A stretch of DNA of 64,000 nucleotides from an uncultured Acetatifactor sp. Its GTDB lineage: Bacteria; Bacillota; Clostridia; Lachnospirales; Lachnospiraceae. Location of the stretch: contig CAJTSE010000010.1 of assembly GCA_910578815.1 (NCBI GenBank), positions 62,001 through 126,000 of the forward strand. The letters are read 5' to 3'. The position numbers and the translations under genes are program-made. The notes beneath the pieces were generated by a model that was not told where the DNA came from, did no database searches, and saw nothing but the letters and a program-made list of their open reading frames with translations. Shown here one piece after another: positions 41,011 through 50,074 of the stretch (position 1 is its first letter; every line of letters starts with the position of its first letter).

Positions 41011-43887
41011 TTAGCCCTTCTCCAGCATTTTTTTCACATAGGCCCCGGTATAGGATTTTTTATTTTCCGCTACCACTTCCGGCGTCCCGCTGGCAATCAC
41101 GGTTCCCCCTCTTTCGCCGCCTTCCGGACCGATGTCAATAATATAATCCGCCGTTTTGATCACATCCAGATTATGCTCAATGACCACCACGGTATTTCCG
41201 CCGTCCGCCAGTCTGTGCAGAATTTCCACCAGTTTGTGTACATCCGCAAAATGCAGCCCCGTAGTAGGCTCATCCAGAATATAAATGGTCTTTCCCGTGC
41301 TGCGACGGGACAACTCAGTGGCAAGTTTAATCCGCTGGGCCTCACCGCCGGATAGCGTAGTGGACGGCTGCCCCAGCTTTACATAGGACAAGCCTACATC
41401 GTATAAAGTTTGTATCTTATTTCGGATGGAAGGAAGATTTTCAAAGAAAGGAAGCGCTTCCTCCACCGTCATATCCAGAACGTCAAAAATATTCTTGCCC
41501 TTGTACTTTACATCCAGTGTCTCCCTGTTATATCGCTTTCCCCCGCACACCTCACAGGGCACATATACATCAGGCAGAAAGTGCATCTCTATCTTGATAA
41601 TGCCGTCTCCGCCGCAGGCCTCGCATCGTCCGCCCTTCACGTTGAAGCTGAATCTCCCTTTGCTGTAACCCTTTGCTTTTGCATCCGCCGTGGAAGCAAA
41701 AAGATCCCTGATTTGATCAAAAACGCCGGTATAAGTAGCCGGGTTGGAACGGGGCGTCCGTCCAATGGGGGATTGATCAATGGCAATCACCTTATCCAGT
41801 CGTTCCATCCCCAGAATGCCCTTATGTTTTCCCGGTATGCACCTGGCGCGATTCAGTTCGCGAGCAAGACGCTTATACAATATTTCGTTTACCAGGGAAC
41901 TTTTACCGGAACCGGACACCCCCGTGACGCAGGTCATGACACCCAGCGGAAATTCCACATCAATATTTTTCAGGTTATTTTCCTGCGCCCCCTTTACCGT
42001 AAGTATACCTGTGGGTTTTCTGCGTTCCCTGGGCACCGGTATCTTTTTTGCGCCGCTTAAATACTGACCGGTTATGGATTCCGGCACCTTCATGATTTCC
42101 TCCGCCGTGCCGCAGGCGATGACTTCTCCGCCATGAGAGCCGGCTCCGGGCCCTATATCCACCACGTAATCCGCCGCCAGCATGGTATCCTCGTCATGCT
42201 CCACCACAATCAGGGTATTGCCCAGATCCCGAAGACTCTTCAGGGTGTTCAGGAGCTTGTCGTTATCCCGCTGATGCAGGCCTATGCTGGGCTCGTCCAA
42301 AATATAGCAGACCCCTACCAGGCCTGAGCCGATCTGGGTAGCAAGCCGGATCCGCTGGGCCTCGCCTCCGGACAAGGTGCCCGTTCCTCGTGACAGGGAA
42401 AGGTATTCCAGTCCCACGTCCACCAGAAAACCCACTCTTGCCTTGATTTCCTTTAAAATCTGCTTTCCGATAAGCTGTTGCTGCTTTGTCAATGTCATAT
42501 CCGCCATAAACTTATGAAGATCCCTGATGGACATGGAGGTAATCTCATGAATGTTCCGGTCGCAGACCGTCACGGCCAGAGCCTCCTTTTTCAGGCGCAT
42601 TCCCTTACATTCCTTACAGGGAGTGACGCGCATAAAGGTCTCATATTCCTGTTTCATGGTGTCGGAAAAGGTTTCCTTATATTTCCGTTCCACATTTTTG
42701 ATCAGGCCCTCGAAGGCTACCGGATAAACTCCCTTTCCTCTCTGCCCCTCATAATATACGTCTACTGTCTTCTCACCCGTGCCGTGAATCAGTATATTTT
42801 GAATCTTTTCCGGATATTTTTCAAAGGGCGTATCCAGATCAAATTTGTATTCCCTGCGCAGGGCCTGTAAAAGAGCGTTGGTAAAGCTCTTGGGATCCAT
42901 ACAGGACTGCCAGCCCGTAACGGCGATGGCTCCCTGATTAATGCTTAAGGAAGGATCCGGTATCATCAGCTCTATGTCAAATTCCATTTTGTATCCTAAA
43001 CCAAAACACTCCGGGCAGGCGCCAAACGGGTTATTAAAGGAAAAACTCCTGGGCTCAATTTCGCTGATACCGATTCCGCAGTCGGGACAGGAAAAGCTCT
43101 GACTGAATACAATAGGCTCCCCGTCAATAATATCCACCACCAGCTGACCGTCAGACAAATCCAGCACATTCTCTATGGAATCCGCCAGACGCCGCTCTAT
43201 TCCGGCCTTTACCACCAGACGATCCACAATAATATCAATATTGTGTTTGAGATTCTTATCCAGCGTAATCTCTTCCGTCAGCTCATAAAGGCTGCCGTCA
43301 ATGCGCACCCTCACATACCCGCTCTTCTTGGCCCGCTCCAGCACCTTTTCATGTCTGCCTTTTCGCCCCCGTACCACGGGCGCCAGCAGCTGCAGCCTTG
43401 TGCCTTCAGGCAGCTCCATGATCTGATCCACCATCTGATCCACTGTCTGCTTGGAAATTTCCCTGCCGCACTGTGGACAGTGAGGAATACCTACCCTGGC
43501 GTAGAGCAGACGGAAATAGTCGTAAATCTCCGTAACCGTTCCCACCGTGGAGCGCGGATTGCGATTAGTGGACTTCTGGTCGATAGAGATCGCCGGAGAT
43601 AATCCGTCAATGCGCTCCACGTTCGGCTTCTCCATCTGCCCCAGAAACTGCCTTGCATAGGAGGACAGAGACTCCATATATCGGCGCTGCCCTTCCGCGT
43701 AAATGGTATCAAAGGCCAGAGATGACTTCCCCGACCCCGACATTCCGGTGAGGACCACCAGTTCGTTTCTGGGAATATCCACATCTATATTTTTCAGATT
43801 ATGCTCGCAGGCGCCCCTTATCTTAATATATTCCCGCGCCTGTCTTTTCGCCAGCATCTTTACCGTCGTTTCTTCCGTCTTGCTCAT
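41011..43887 (-). CDS. uvrA: Excinuclease ABC subunit A
   Basis: The protein of about 958 aa starts at ATG 43887 (MSKTEETTVKML), with GAGAGGAAA upstream. A TTG extension lies in the repeat element. It holds two ABC ATPase modules: Walker A GMSGSGKSSLAFDT and GVSGSGKSSLVNEI, with signatures LSGGEAQRIRLA and LSGGEAQRIKLA. Two zinc modules are visible (CPDCGIGI with GACPEC, and CEACGGDG with PCEVC). UvrA dimers find bulky DNA lesions and load UvrB in nucleotide excision repair. The gene follows uvrB directly, the gap being exactly filled by the 109-nt element. Expression should follow the LexA-type box upstream of uvrB. Confidence 0.98.
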   Translation of the reverse strand: MSKTEETTVKMLAKRQAREYIKIRGACEHNLKNIDVDIPRNELVVLTGMSGSGKSSLAFDTIYAEGQRRYMESLSSYARQFLGQMEKPNVERIDGLSPAISIDQKSTNRNPRSTVGTVTEIYDYFRLLYARVGIPHCPQCGREISKQTVDQMVDQIMELPEGTRLQLLAPVVRGRKGRHEKVLERAKKSGYVRVRIDGSLYELTEEITLDKNLKHNIDIIVDRLVVKAGIERRLADSIENVLDLSDGQLVVDIIDGEPIVFSQSFSCPDCGIGISEIEPRSFSFNNPFGACPECFGLGYKMEFDIELMIPDPSLSINQGAIAVTGWQSCMDPKSFTNALLQALRREYKFDLDTPFEKYPEKIQNILIHGTGEKTVDVYYEGQRGKGVYPVAFEGLIKNVERKYKETFSDTMKQEYETFMRVTPCKECKGMRLKKEALAVTVCDRNIHEITSMSIRDLHKFMADMTLTKQQQLIGKQILKEIKARVGFLVDVGLEYLSLSRGTGTLSGGEAQRIRLATQIGSGLVGVCYILDEPSIGLHQRDNDKLLNTLKSLRDLGNTLIVVEHDEDTMLAADYVVDIGPGAGSHGGEVIACGTAEEIMKVPESITGQYLSGAKKIPVPRERRKPTGILTVKGAQENNLKNIDVEFPLGVMTCVTGVSGSGKSSLVNEILYKRLARELNRARCIPGKHKGILGMERLDKVIAIDQSPIGRTPRSNPATYTGVFDQIRDLFASTADAKAKGYSKGRFSFNVKGGRCEACGGDGIIKIEMHFLPDVYVPCEVCGGKRYNRETLDVKYKGKNIFDVLDMTVEEALPFFENLPSIRNKIQTLYDVGLSYVKLGQPSTTLSGGEAQRIKLATELSRRSTGKTIYILDEPTTGLHFADVHKLVEILHRLADGGNTVVVIEHNLDVIKTADYIIDIGPEGGERGGTVIASGTPEVVAENKKSYTGAYVKKMLEKG

Positions 43888-43888
43888 G

Positions 43889-43997
43889 TTTCCTCTCATT
43901 CCGCCGCGCAAGCGGCATTTAAATTTGCAGGAGCTTTGGGACGCGCAGCGTCACAAAGTCCGAGATTGAAAATGACAATTTTCAATCCTTCTCTCCT
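43889..43997 (-). repeat. 109-nt hairpin element, copy 2 (between uvrB and uvrA)
   Basis: This is the second copy of the element at 37258-37366, with the same three hairpins (ATTGAAAAT/ATTTTCAAT, GACGC/GCGTC, GCCGC/GCGGC) and the same terminal GAGAGGAAA ribosome site. Its upstream end coincides with the uvrB stop codon (TAG at 43998-43996) and its downstream end with the uvrA start, so it occupies the entire intergenic space. Confidence 0.9.
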
Positions 43998-46002
43998 ACT
44001 CCTTCTCCAGTTCCTGCAGCTTTTGTTTCAGCTCTATCATCTTATCACGCAGCTCTGCCGCCGCCTCAAAGTTCAGGTCAGCCGCCGCCCGCTGCATCTT
44101 CTTCTGCACATCAGCAATAACCTTCTCCAGCTCCTTACGATTCATGGATTCCGGATCCTTCTCAAACCGCATCTCTTCTTTGGCGATTGTCTTGGATATG
44201 CTGATCAGATCCCTCACTGCCTTTTTGATGGTTTGAGGCGTAATCCCATGTGCTTCATTATATTTCATCTGAATCTCACGACGGCGGTTGGTCTCATCCA
44301 AAGCAACCCGCATGGAATCCGTGATCGTGTCCGCGTACATAACCACATGCCCTTCGGCATTCCGGGCTGCCCGGCCGATGGTCTGTATCAAAGAAGTACC
44401 GCTCCGCAGAAATCCTTCCTTATCCGCATCCAGAATCGCCACCAGGGAAATCTCCGGAATATCCAGCCCTTCACGCAGCAGGTTAATACCCACCAGCACA
44501 TCAAACACATCCAGACGCATATCCCTGATGATCTGAGCCCTTTCTAAAGTATCAATGTCCGAGTGCAGGTACTTTACCCGAATTCCCACTTCTCTCATGT
44601 AATCGGTCAGATCCTCAGCCATCCGCTTTGTCAGCGTAGTGATCAGCACCTTATTGTGCTTTTCCACTTCCTTGTTCACTGCGCCGATCAGATCGTCTAT
44701 CTGTCCCTCCACCGGGCGCACGTCCACCTCCGGATCCAGCAGCCCCGTAGGACGGATGATCTGCTCGGTACGGAGCAGCTCGTGACTCGCCTCATAATCC
44801 GACGGCGTGGCGGAAACAAACAGCATCTGATCAATATGGCTTTCAAACTCCTGGAAATTTAAGGGTCTGTTATCCAGGGCAGAGGGCAGGCGAAAGCCGT
44901 AATCCACCAATGTCTGCTTCCTGGAACGGTCCCCCGCAAACATGCCCCGGATCTGCGGAATCGTCATATGCGACTCGTCAATAATAATCAGAAAATCATC
45001 CGGAAAAAAGTCCATCAGCGTCATGGGCGGCGCCCCCGGCGGCGAAAAGTTCAAATGTCTGGAATAGTTCTCGATACCGGAGCAAAATCCTGTCTCCCGC
45101 ATCATTTCTATATCAAAATTAGTTCGCTCCGCTATGCGCTGAGCTTCAATCAGCTTGTCCTCTCCCTTAAAATATCTAACCTGCTCTTCCATCTCCTTTT
45201 CGATATTATCACAGGCCCGCCGAATTTTCTCAATGGGTACGACATAATGTGAAGCCGGAAAAATGATAATGTGATTTAATGCGGCGTGTACCTTACCGGA
45301 CAAGGGTTCCACCTGACATATCCTGTCGATTTCATCCCCGAAAAACTCAATACGGATAGAATAATCTCCTCCCTGAGCAGGATACACCTCCACTACGTCC
45401 CCATGCACCCTGAAGGTACCCCGCTGCATGTCCATTTCATTTCTGGTGTATTGAATATCCACCAGCTCCCGCAGCACCTGATCCCGGTCCTTCGTCATAC
45501 CGGGCCGCAGAGAAACGGACATGCCCTGAAATTCCTCCGGGCTGCCCAGCCCGTAGATACAGGATACGCTGGCCACCACCACCACATCCCGCCGTTCCGT
45601 AAGAGAAGCCGTGGCAGACAGCCGCAGCTTGTCGATTTCGTCATTGATAGCTGAGTCCTTGGCAATGTAAGTATCCGACGAGGGCACATAAGCCTCCGGC
45701 TGGTAATAATCATAGTAGGAGACAAAGTATTCTACCGCATTTTCCGGGAAAAATTCCTTAAACTCGCCATACAACTGTCCCGCAAGTGTCTTATTGTGGG
45801 CAATAACCAAAGTGGGCTTCTGCAATTCCTGAATGACATTTGCCATCGTAAATGTCTTGCCGGAACCCGTAACTCCAAGTAAAGTCTGGAATTGATTGCC
45901 CTCCTTGAAGCCTTTGACCAGCTCGGCGATTGCCTGGGGCTGATCGCCGGTGGGCTTGTAGGGGGAATGAAGCCTGAAAGCGTTCATCTTATTTTCCTGC
46001 AT
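43996..46002 (-). CDS. uvrB: Excinuclease ABC subunit B
   Basis: This 668-aa protein has Walker A GVTGSGKTFTMANV near residue 40. The beta-hairpin region YYDYYQPEAYVPSSDTYIAK inserts between DNA strands, and SYDE-type box IIIDESHMTIPQIRGM, NLLREGLDIPE and QTIGRAARNAEGHVVMYAD follow. A C-terminal UVR domain (EKVIADVQKKMQRAAADLNF) binds UvrC. GAGAGG lies 7 nt before the ATG. It verifies damage handed over by UvrA and recruits UvrC, which is not in this window. It is the first gene of a uvrB-uvrA unit behind a GAAC-N4-GTTC box. Confidence 0.98.
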   Translation of the reverse strand: MQENKMNAFRLHSPYKPTGDQPQAIAELVKGFKEGNQFQTLLGVTGSGKTFTMANVIQELQKPTLVIAHNKTLAGQLYGEFKEFFPENAVEYFVSYYDYYQPEAYVPSSDTYIAKDSAINDEIDKLRLSATASLTERRDVVVVASVSCIYGLGSPEEFQGMSVSLRPGMTKDRDQVLRELVDIQYTRNEMDMQRGTFRVHGDVVEVYPAQGGDYSIRIEFFGDEIDRICQVEPLSGKVHAALNHIIIFPASHYVVPIEKIRRACDNIEKEMEEQVRYFKGEDKLIEAQRIAERTNFDIEMMRETGFCSGIENYSRHLNFSPPGAPPMTLMDFFPDDFLIIIDESHMTIPQIRGMFAGDRSRKQTLVDYGFRLPSALDNRPLNFQEFESHIDQMLFVSATPSDYEASHELLRTEQIIRPTGLLDPEVDVRPVEGQIDDLIGAVNKEVEKHNKVLITTLTKRMAEDLTDYMREVGIRVKYLHSDIDTLERAQIIRDMRLDVFDVLVGINLLREGLDIPEISLVAILDADKEGFLRSGTSLIQTIGRAARNAEGHVVMYADTITDSMRVALDETNRRREIQMKYNEAHGITPQTIKKAVRDLISISKTIAKEEMRFEKDPESMNRKELEKVIADVQKKMQRAAADLNFEAAAELRDKMIELKQKLQELEKE

Positions 46003-46054
46003 GTCAAAACCTCTCTTTAAATCTCCTATTCATTTTTGCCTTTCTAAGTATATC

Positions 46055-46096
46055 ATTATACACAAAAAAAGTACAGACAAAAATGAACATTTGTTC
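46055..46096 (-). promoter_or_regulatory. uvrB promoter region with LexA (SOS) box
   Basis: GAACATTTGTTC at 46085-46096 is a perfect match to the Gram-positive LexA/DinR core GAAC-N4-GTTC. A perfect TATAAT on the minus strand (46060-46055) lies 52 nt upstream of the uvrB start. The -35 position is T-rich and weak. The box sits just upstream of the -35 region, consistent with SOS repression of uvrBA. Confidence 0.75.
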
Positions 46097-46107
46097 TGTA
46101 CTTTTTT
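46065..46107. terminator. Terminator hairpin that contains the LexA box
   Basis: AAAAAAGTACAGA (46065-46077) pairs with TCTGTACTTTTTT (46095-46107), with T-runs on both strands. It lies 20 nt after the stop of the hybrid kinase gene and probably ends that operon. Its loop region contains most of the GAAC-N4-GTTC box, so terminator and SOS operator overlap. Confidence 0.75.
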
Positions 46108-46127
46108 ATACTATATCTTTCTCTATA

Positions 46128-48695
46128 CTACAAATACTTCTCAAGCACCCGGATCAGCTTTTCCACATCTATTGGCTTGGAAATATGTTCATTCATACCG
46201 CTGTCCAGACTATGCTGTATGTCCGCCGCAAAGGCATCCGCCGACATGGCGATGATCGGCAGCCCCGCATCCGGCCTGTCCAGCGCCCGGATAGCCTCCG
46301 TCGCATCGTACCCGTTCATCACCGGCATCCGAATATCCATGAGAATTACATCATAATAGCCCAGCTCGCTTTCCCGGAAGGTATCCACGCAGATCTTTCC
46401 GTTCTCCGCCCGGTCCACCTTAAACCCGGAAGCAGTGAGAATGGTCTCCGCAATCTCCCAGTTAATATCGTTATCCTCCGCCAAAAGAATACGCCTGCCG
46501 GTGAAGTCCTTTTTCACTCCCTGTTCCCGCTTCTGCTCTTCCTCTTTCTCATCCAGCATATAACGGCTCAAGCCCGTATACAGATTAGACTTGAAAAGCG
46601 GCTTGGAAATAAATCCGTTGACTCCGGCCTCCAATGCCTCTTCTTCTATATCGCTCCAGTCATACGCAGAAATAATCAGGATGGGCGTCTCGTCTCCAAA
46701 CCGCCTACGGATCTCCTTTGTTGTCTGAAGTCCGTCCATACCCGGCATTTTCCAATCCAGCAAAATAATCTGATATTGATCCCTGGTACCGTGGCACTTT
46801 TCCACCTTCCGCACCGCTTCTTCCCCGCCAAGCGCGTATTCCGCGTCCAGTCCGATCTCCTTTAAAGATTCCACTGCGCTCATGCACAGATCCTCGTTGT
46901 TGTCCACCACCAGCATCTTCCATGCCGGAAGTATCATTTCCGTCTCCTGAACGTCGGCCTTTTTTAAGTCCAGCATCACGTGAAACTCACTGCCCTTGCC
47001 GGGCGCACTGGTCACGCTAATGTTTCCCCCCATAATGTCCACGATACATTTGGTGATGGCCATGCCTAAGCCCGCGCCTTCCGTCTTTTCCACATGGGCG
47101 TTATTCTCCCTGGTAAAGGACTCAAAAATCGTTTTCTGAAATTCCGGCGTCATGCCGATGCCGTTATCCTTCACGCTGAAATGGCAGCAGATATACGCTT
47201 CGCCCTGGGGGGAAGGCTCCTGGGACAGCTCCATATGAATCCGCCCGCCCTCCTGCGTATATTTCACTGCGTTTGATAACAAATTGATCAATACCTGATT
47301 TAAACGAACACTGTCACAGTATACATTTTCCGCTTCAATCTTACGGATAAAAATGTCAAAATGCTGCCCCTTCTCTTTCACCTGAGGCTGAATAATATTG
47401 ACAATGCTCTCTATGGTATCCCGCAGCGAAAGATTATCAATATTTAATGAAAGCTTACCACTCTCAATCTTCGACATATCCAGCACATCGTTGATCAAAC
47501 CCAGAAGATGCTTCCCTGACAGGGTGATTTTTGCCAGGCAGTCTTTCAGTCTGGCCTTATCATCAATGTTTGTCATGGCAATGGCCGTCATACCCATGAT
47601 ACCATTCATCGGCGTCCGAATATCATGGCTCATATTGGATAAGAACTCGCTTTTCGCCTTGTTTGCATGGATGGCCTCTGCCTCGGCCCTTTCCAGCTCC
47701 AGCATCTGGCGTTGGGACATTCGAAGATATATAATAAAGATTACAAGGACTGCCACAAGAATAATGCCGCAGGCAGCCAGTATAACAATTTGACGCACAT
47801 TTGCCAGCGACATGACCGAATCGGTAAGCACGCCGTATGGCATCGCGGCTACCAGATACCAGTCCGTTCCTTCCAGCGAGCTACAGTAAAGCTGCCGATA
47901 TTCGTCTTCTACCAAAACCTGAGTGGTATAGTTTGCCCTGTCCCTCATGGCAAACTGCAATTCCTCTACATAATCCTCAGGTGTCATGCCGTTATATTCA
48001 GAAAAAGCCTCCCGCATTCTGGTAAAGTAATTATCCCGATAAGCCGCGCTGCTCCGGATCACAAAAGAACCGTCCCGCCTTATGATATGGTAATAGATCA
48101 AGGAATCCTCCGATTCCATAACCAGTGCCTTTTCCAGGTAACTGATCGGCATACCCGCAATCAGCCAGGCGCTCTTTTCACCGTCTGCCATGGGATACTC
48201 AGCAGACATCGAAAACAATATCACACGCTCGCCGTTTTCGCTTATGCCGCTGGTAATGTTTTTCCCATCGTTAGTCAGCACCTCCTGAAACTCAACGGCA
48301 TCAATCGGCTCTACCGGTAAGCCGTCAATAAGCTCCGGCCTTCCTGTTTTCGTATACAACGCAAGATAATTAAAACCCCTGATACTGCTGCTGAAAGCAA
48401 GCTCTTCTTTCATTTCGTCCCCATACACGGCCGCTTCCGGCAAGGTACGCTGAATAATACCTTCCATCTGCATCATCTGGAGATTTACGATTGCGTCAAA
48501 TTTTTGCTGCAGCTGTTTACTCATTTCCGACATATACAGGCTTCCCAGATCATTGATCGTATCATCACTGCTTTTACCTACATACCCGGCCACGGAACTA
48601 AACACAACAATGCAGAGTACTGCCAGGAACACAACACTGCAAAACAAAAAGCGCCTGATATTGATAAACCTTTTATTCTTCCCGTCCTTCTTCAT
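46128..48695 (-). CDS. Hybrid sensor histidine kinase with two receiver domains
   Basis: This 855-aa protein has a first membrane segment near residues 17-37, an extracytoplasmic sensor of about 260 residues (dCache-like, with YLALYTKTGRPELIDG and GTDWYLVAAMPYG) and a second membrane segment near 302-324. The kinase follows: SNMSHDIRTPMNGIMG with His357, then NLLSNAVKYT, DNGIGM and GAGLGMAI. Two receivers come next, with acceptor Asp in IILLDWKMPGMDG and VILMDIRMPVMNG. AGAGGA precedes the ATG. It starts 15 nt after ctpA, so it is likely the last gene of the ftsEX operon and could report cell-wall or division state. Confidence 0.93.
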   Translation of the reverse strand: MKKDGKNKRFINIRRFLFCSVVFLAVLCIVVFSSVAGYVGKSSDDTINDLGSLYMSEMSKQLQQKFDAIVNLQMMQMEGIIQRTLPEAAVYGDEMKEELAFSSSIRGFNYLALYTKTGRPELIDGLPVEPIDAVEFQEVLTNDGKNITSGISENGERVILFSMSAEYPMADGEKSAWLIAGMPISYLEKALVMESEDSLIYYHIIRRDGSFVIRSSAAYRDNYFTRMREAFSEYNGMTPEDYVEELQFAMRDRANYTTQVLVEDEYRQLYCSSLEGTDWYLVAAMPYGVLTDSVMSLANVRQIVILAACGIILVAVLVIFIIYLRMSQRQMLELERAEAEAIHANKAKSEFLSNMSHDIRTPMNGIMGMTAIAMTNIDDKARLKDCLAKITLSGKHLLGLINDVLDMSKIESGKLSLNIDNLSLRDTIESIVNIIQPQVKEKGQHFDIFIRKIEAENVYCDSVRLNQVLINLLSNAVKYTQEGGRIHMELSQEPSPQGEAYICCHFSVKDNGIGMTPEFQKTIFESFTRENNAHVEKTEGAGLGMAITKCIVDIMGGNISVTSAPGKGSEFHVMLDLKKADVQETEMILPAWKMLVVDNNEDLCMSAVESLKEIGLDAEYALGGEEAVRKVEKCHGTRDQYQIILLDWKMPGMDGLQTTKEIRRRFGDETPILIISAYDWSDIEEEALEAGVNGFISKPLFKSNLYTGLSRYMLDEKEEEQKREQGVKKDFTGRRILLAEDNDINWEIAETILTASGFKVDRAENGKICVDTFRESELGYYDVILMDIRMPVMNGYDATEAIRALDRPDAGLPIIAMSADAFAADIQHSLDSGMNEHISKPIDVEKLIRVLEKYL

Positions 48696-48710
48696 AGCAC
48701 AATATCCTCT

Positions 48711-50009
48711 TTAATTTCCCATTTCCTTCCTCAGTACATCTTTCGCCTTTTCCAGCTGATTATCCGGATGGTCCTCGCTGCCGTAATAGGCTTCCCCGTC
48801 AAATTCGCAGATTACATCCGGTTCGATCCCGATCCCGTGAATATTATTACCGCTTGGTGTATAGTAGGCACTGATGGTGATTTTAACGGCAGAACCGTCC
48901 CGGAAGGACATGATCTGCTGCACGATGCCCTTGCCATAGGTAGTGGTACCCACTAAAGTTCCGATCCCATGATCCTTGATTGCTCCCGCCATGATCTCCG
49001 CTGCACTGGCAGAATTCATATCCACCAAAACCACAAGCGGCAGCTCAAGCGCACGCTTTCCGTCACACTTATATTCATCGCGCTTTCCGTATTTATCTTC
49101 TGTGTAGACAATCATTCCCTCCGGCAGAATCATATTACACATATCTACCACCGCGCCTAAATTTCCTCCCGGATTTCCCCTCAGATCAAGAATAATCCCT
49201 TCCGCATCCGATCCTCTTGCCATGGCAAGCGCTTCTGCAAACTGATCCACCGTCACATCGTCAAATTCCGTTACCTGAATATAGGCCATATCATCTTCCA
49301 GCATGCGGAATTCTACCGTAGGAGATTCCACCTTTTGTCTTGTCAGCGTCAGGGATACATAATCGCTCTCCCCTTCCCTGATCAGGGTAATCTCTACATT
49401 TGTTCCCTCCGGCCCCTTAATCAGAGCAACCGCTTCCGTAAGGCTCAAGCCATATGTGGAGGTTCCGTCTACCTCATAAATCAAGTCATTGGCCCTCAGA
49501 TCTGCCGCTTCCGCAGGCGAACCCTCAATGACCCCGCTGATCTTAGGCAGTCCTGTGTTTGTGTCCAGCTGGACATATGCGCCGATTCCGTAATAGATCC
49601 CCTGAGACTGCTCCATCATACTGCTTAATTCTTCCGCAGTATAATACTCGGAATAGGGATCCCCAAGAGCTGCCAGCAGCCCCTTAAACATCCCGTTTTG
49701 CAAATCCTCATCGGGGACATCATGTAGGAAGAAGTACTGGTTAATAGTTTCCTCCAACGCCTGAAGCTTGGCAATGGTATAAGAGTTCAGTGCCGAATCT
49801 TCGTCCAACTTCAGTTTTTCCCTGCTCTGCTCCATAGCGTTCTGAATCCCCAGCCCTGCAAAGCCAATCCCCACCGCCAGCAGCGCCACGCCGATACCCA
49901 CTACAAGCCCTACGAAAAACAGCCCTTTTCCGCTGTCCTTCTCCTTTTTAGTGGGCGGCACCGGCTGCATATTGTTCATATTGTTAAAGTAACTTTGATT
50001 CTCATCCAT
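48711..50009 (-). CDS. ctpA: C-terminal processing protease CtpA/CtpB (family S41)
   Basis: A protein of about 432 aa from ATG 50009 (MDENQSYF), with AGGGAG 6 nt upstream. It has a cytoplasmic N-terminus, one membrane anchor (GLFFVGLVVGIGVALLAVGI) and an extracytoplasmic PDZ domain (GSPAEAADLRANDLIYEVDG). The S41 core follows, with VDMNSASAAEIMAGA (nucleophile Ser) and TYGKGIVQQ (general-base Lys). It cleaves exported or membrane proteins at C-termini. It follows the M23-hydrolase gene by 65 nt in an ftsE-ftsX-hydrolase-ctpA order, and may process that hydrolase or FtsX. Confidence 0.95.
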   Translation of the reverse strand: MDENQSYFNNMNNMQPVPPTKKEKDSGKGLFFVGLVVGIGVALLAVGIGFAGLGIQNAMEQSREKLKLDEDSALNSYTIAKLQALEETINQYFFLHDVPDEDLQNGMFKGLLAALGDPYSEYYTAEELSSMMEQSQGIYYGIGAYVQLDTNTGLPKISGVIEGSPAEAADLRANDLIYEVDGTSTYGLSLTEAVALIKGPEGTNVEITLIREGESDYVSLTLTRQKVESPTVEFRMLEDDMAYIQVTEFDDVTVDQFAEALAMARGSDAEGIILDLRGNPGGNLGAVVDMCNMILPEGMIVYTEDKYGKRDEYKCDGKRALELPLVVLVDMNSASAAEIMAGAIKDHGIGTLVGTTTYGKGIVQQIMSFRDGSAVKITISAYYTPSGNNIHGIGIEPDVICEFDGEAYYGSEDHPDNQLEKAKDVLRKEMGN

Positions 50010-50074
50010 AGGATTCTCCCTGCCTTCCAATGTTTAGCCAAAAACTCCGGTTCCCGTATATTACTGTAAAACGC

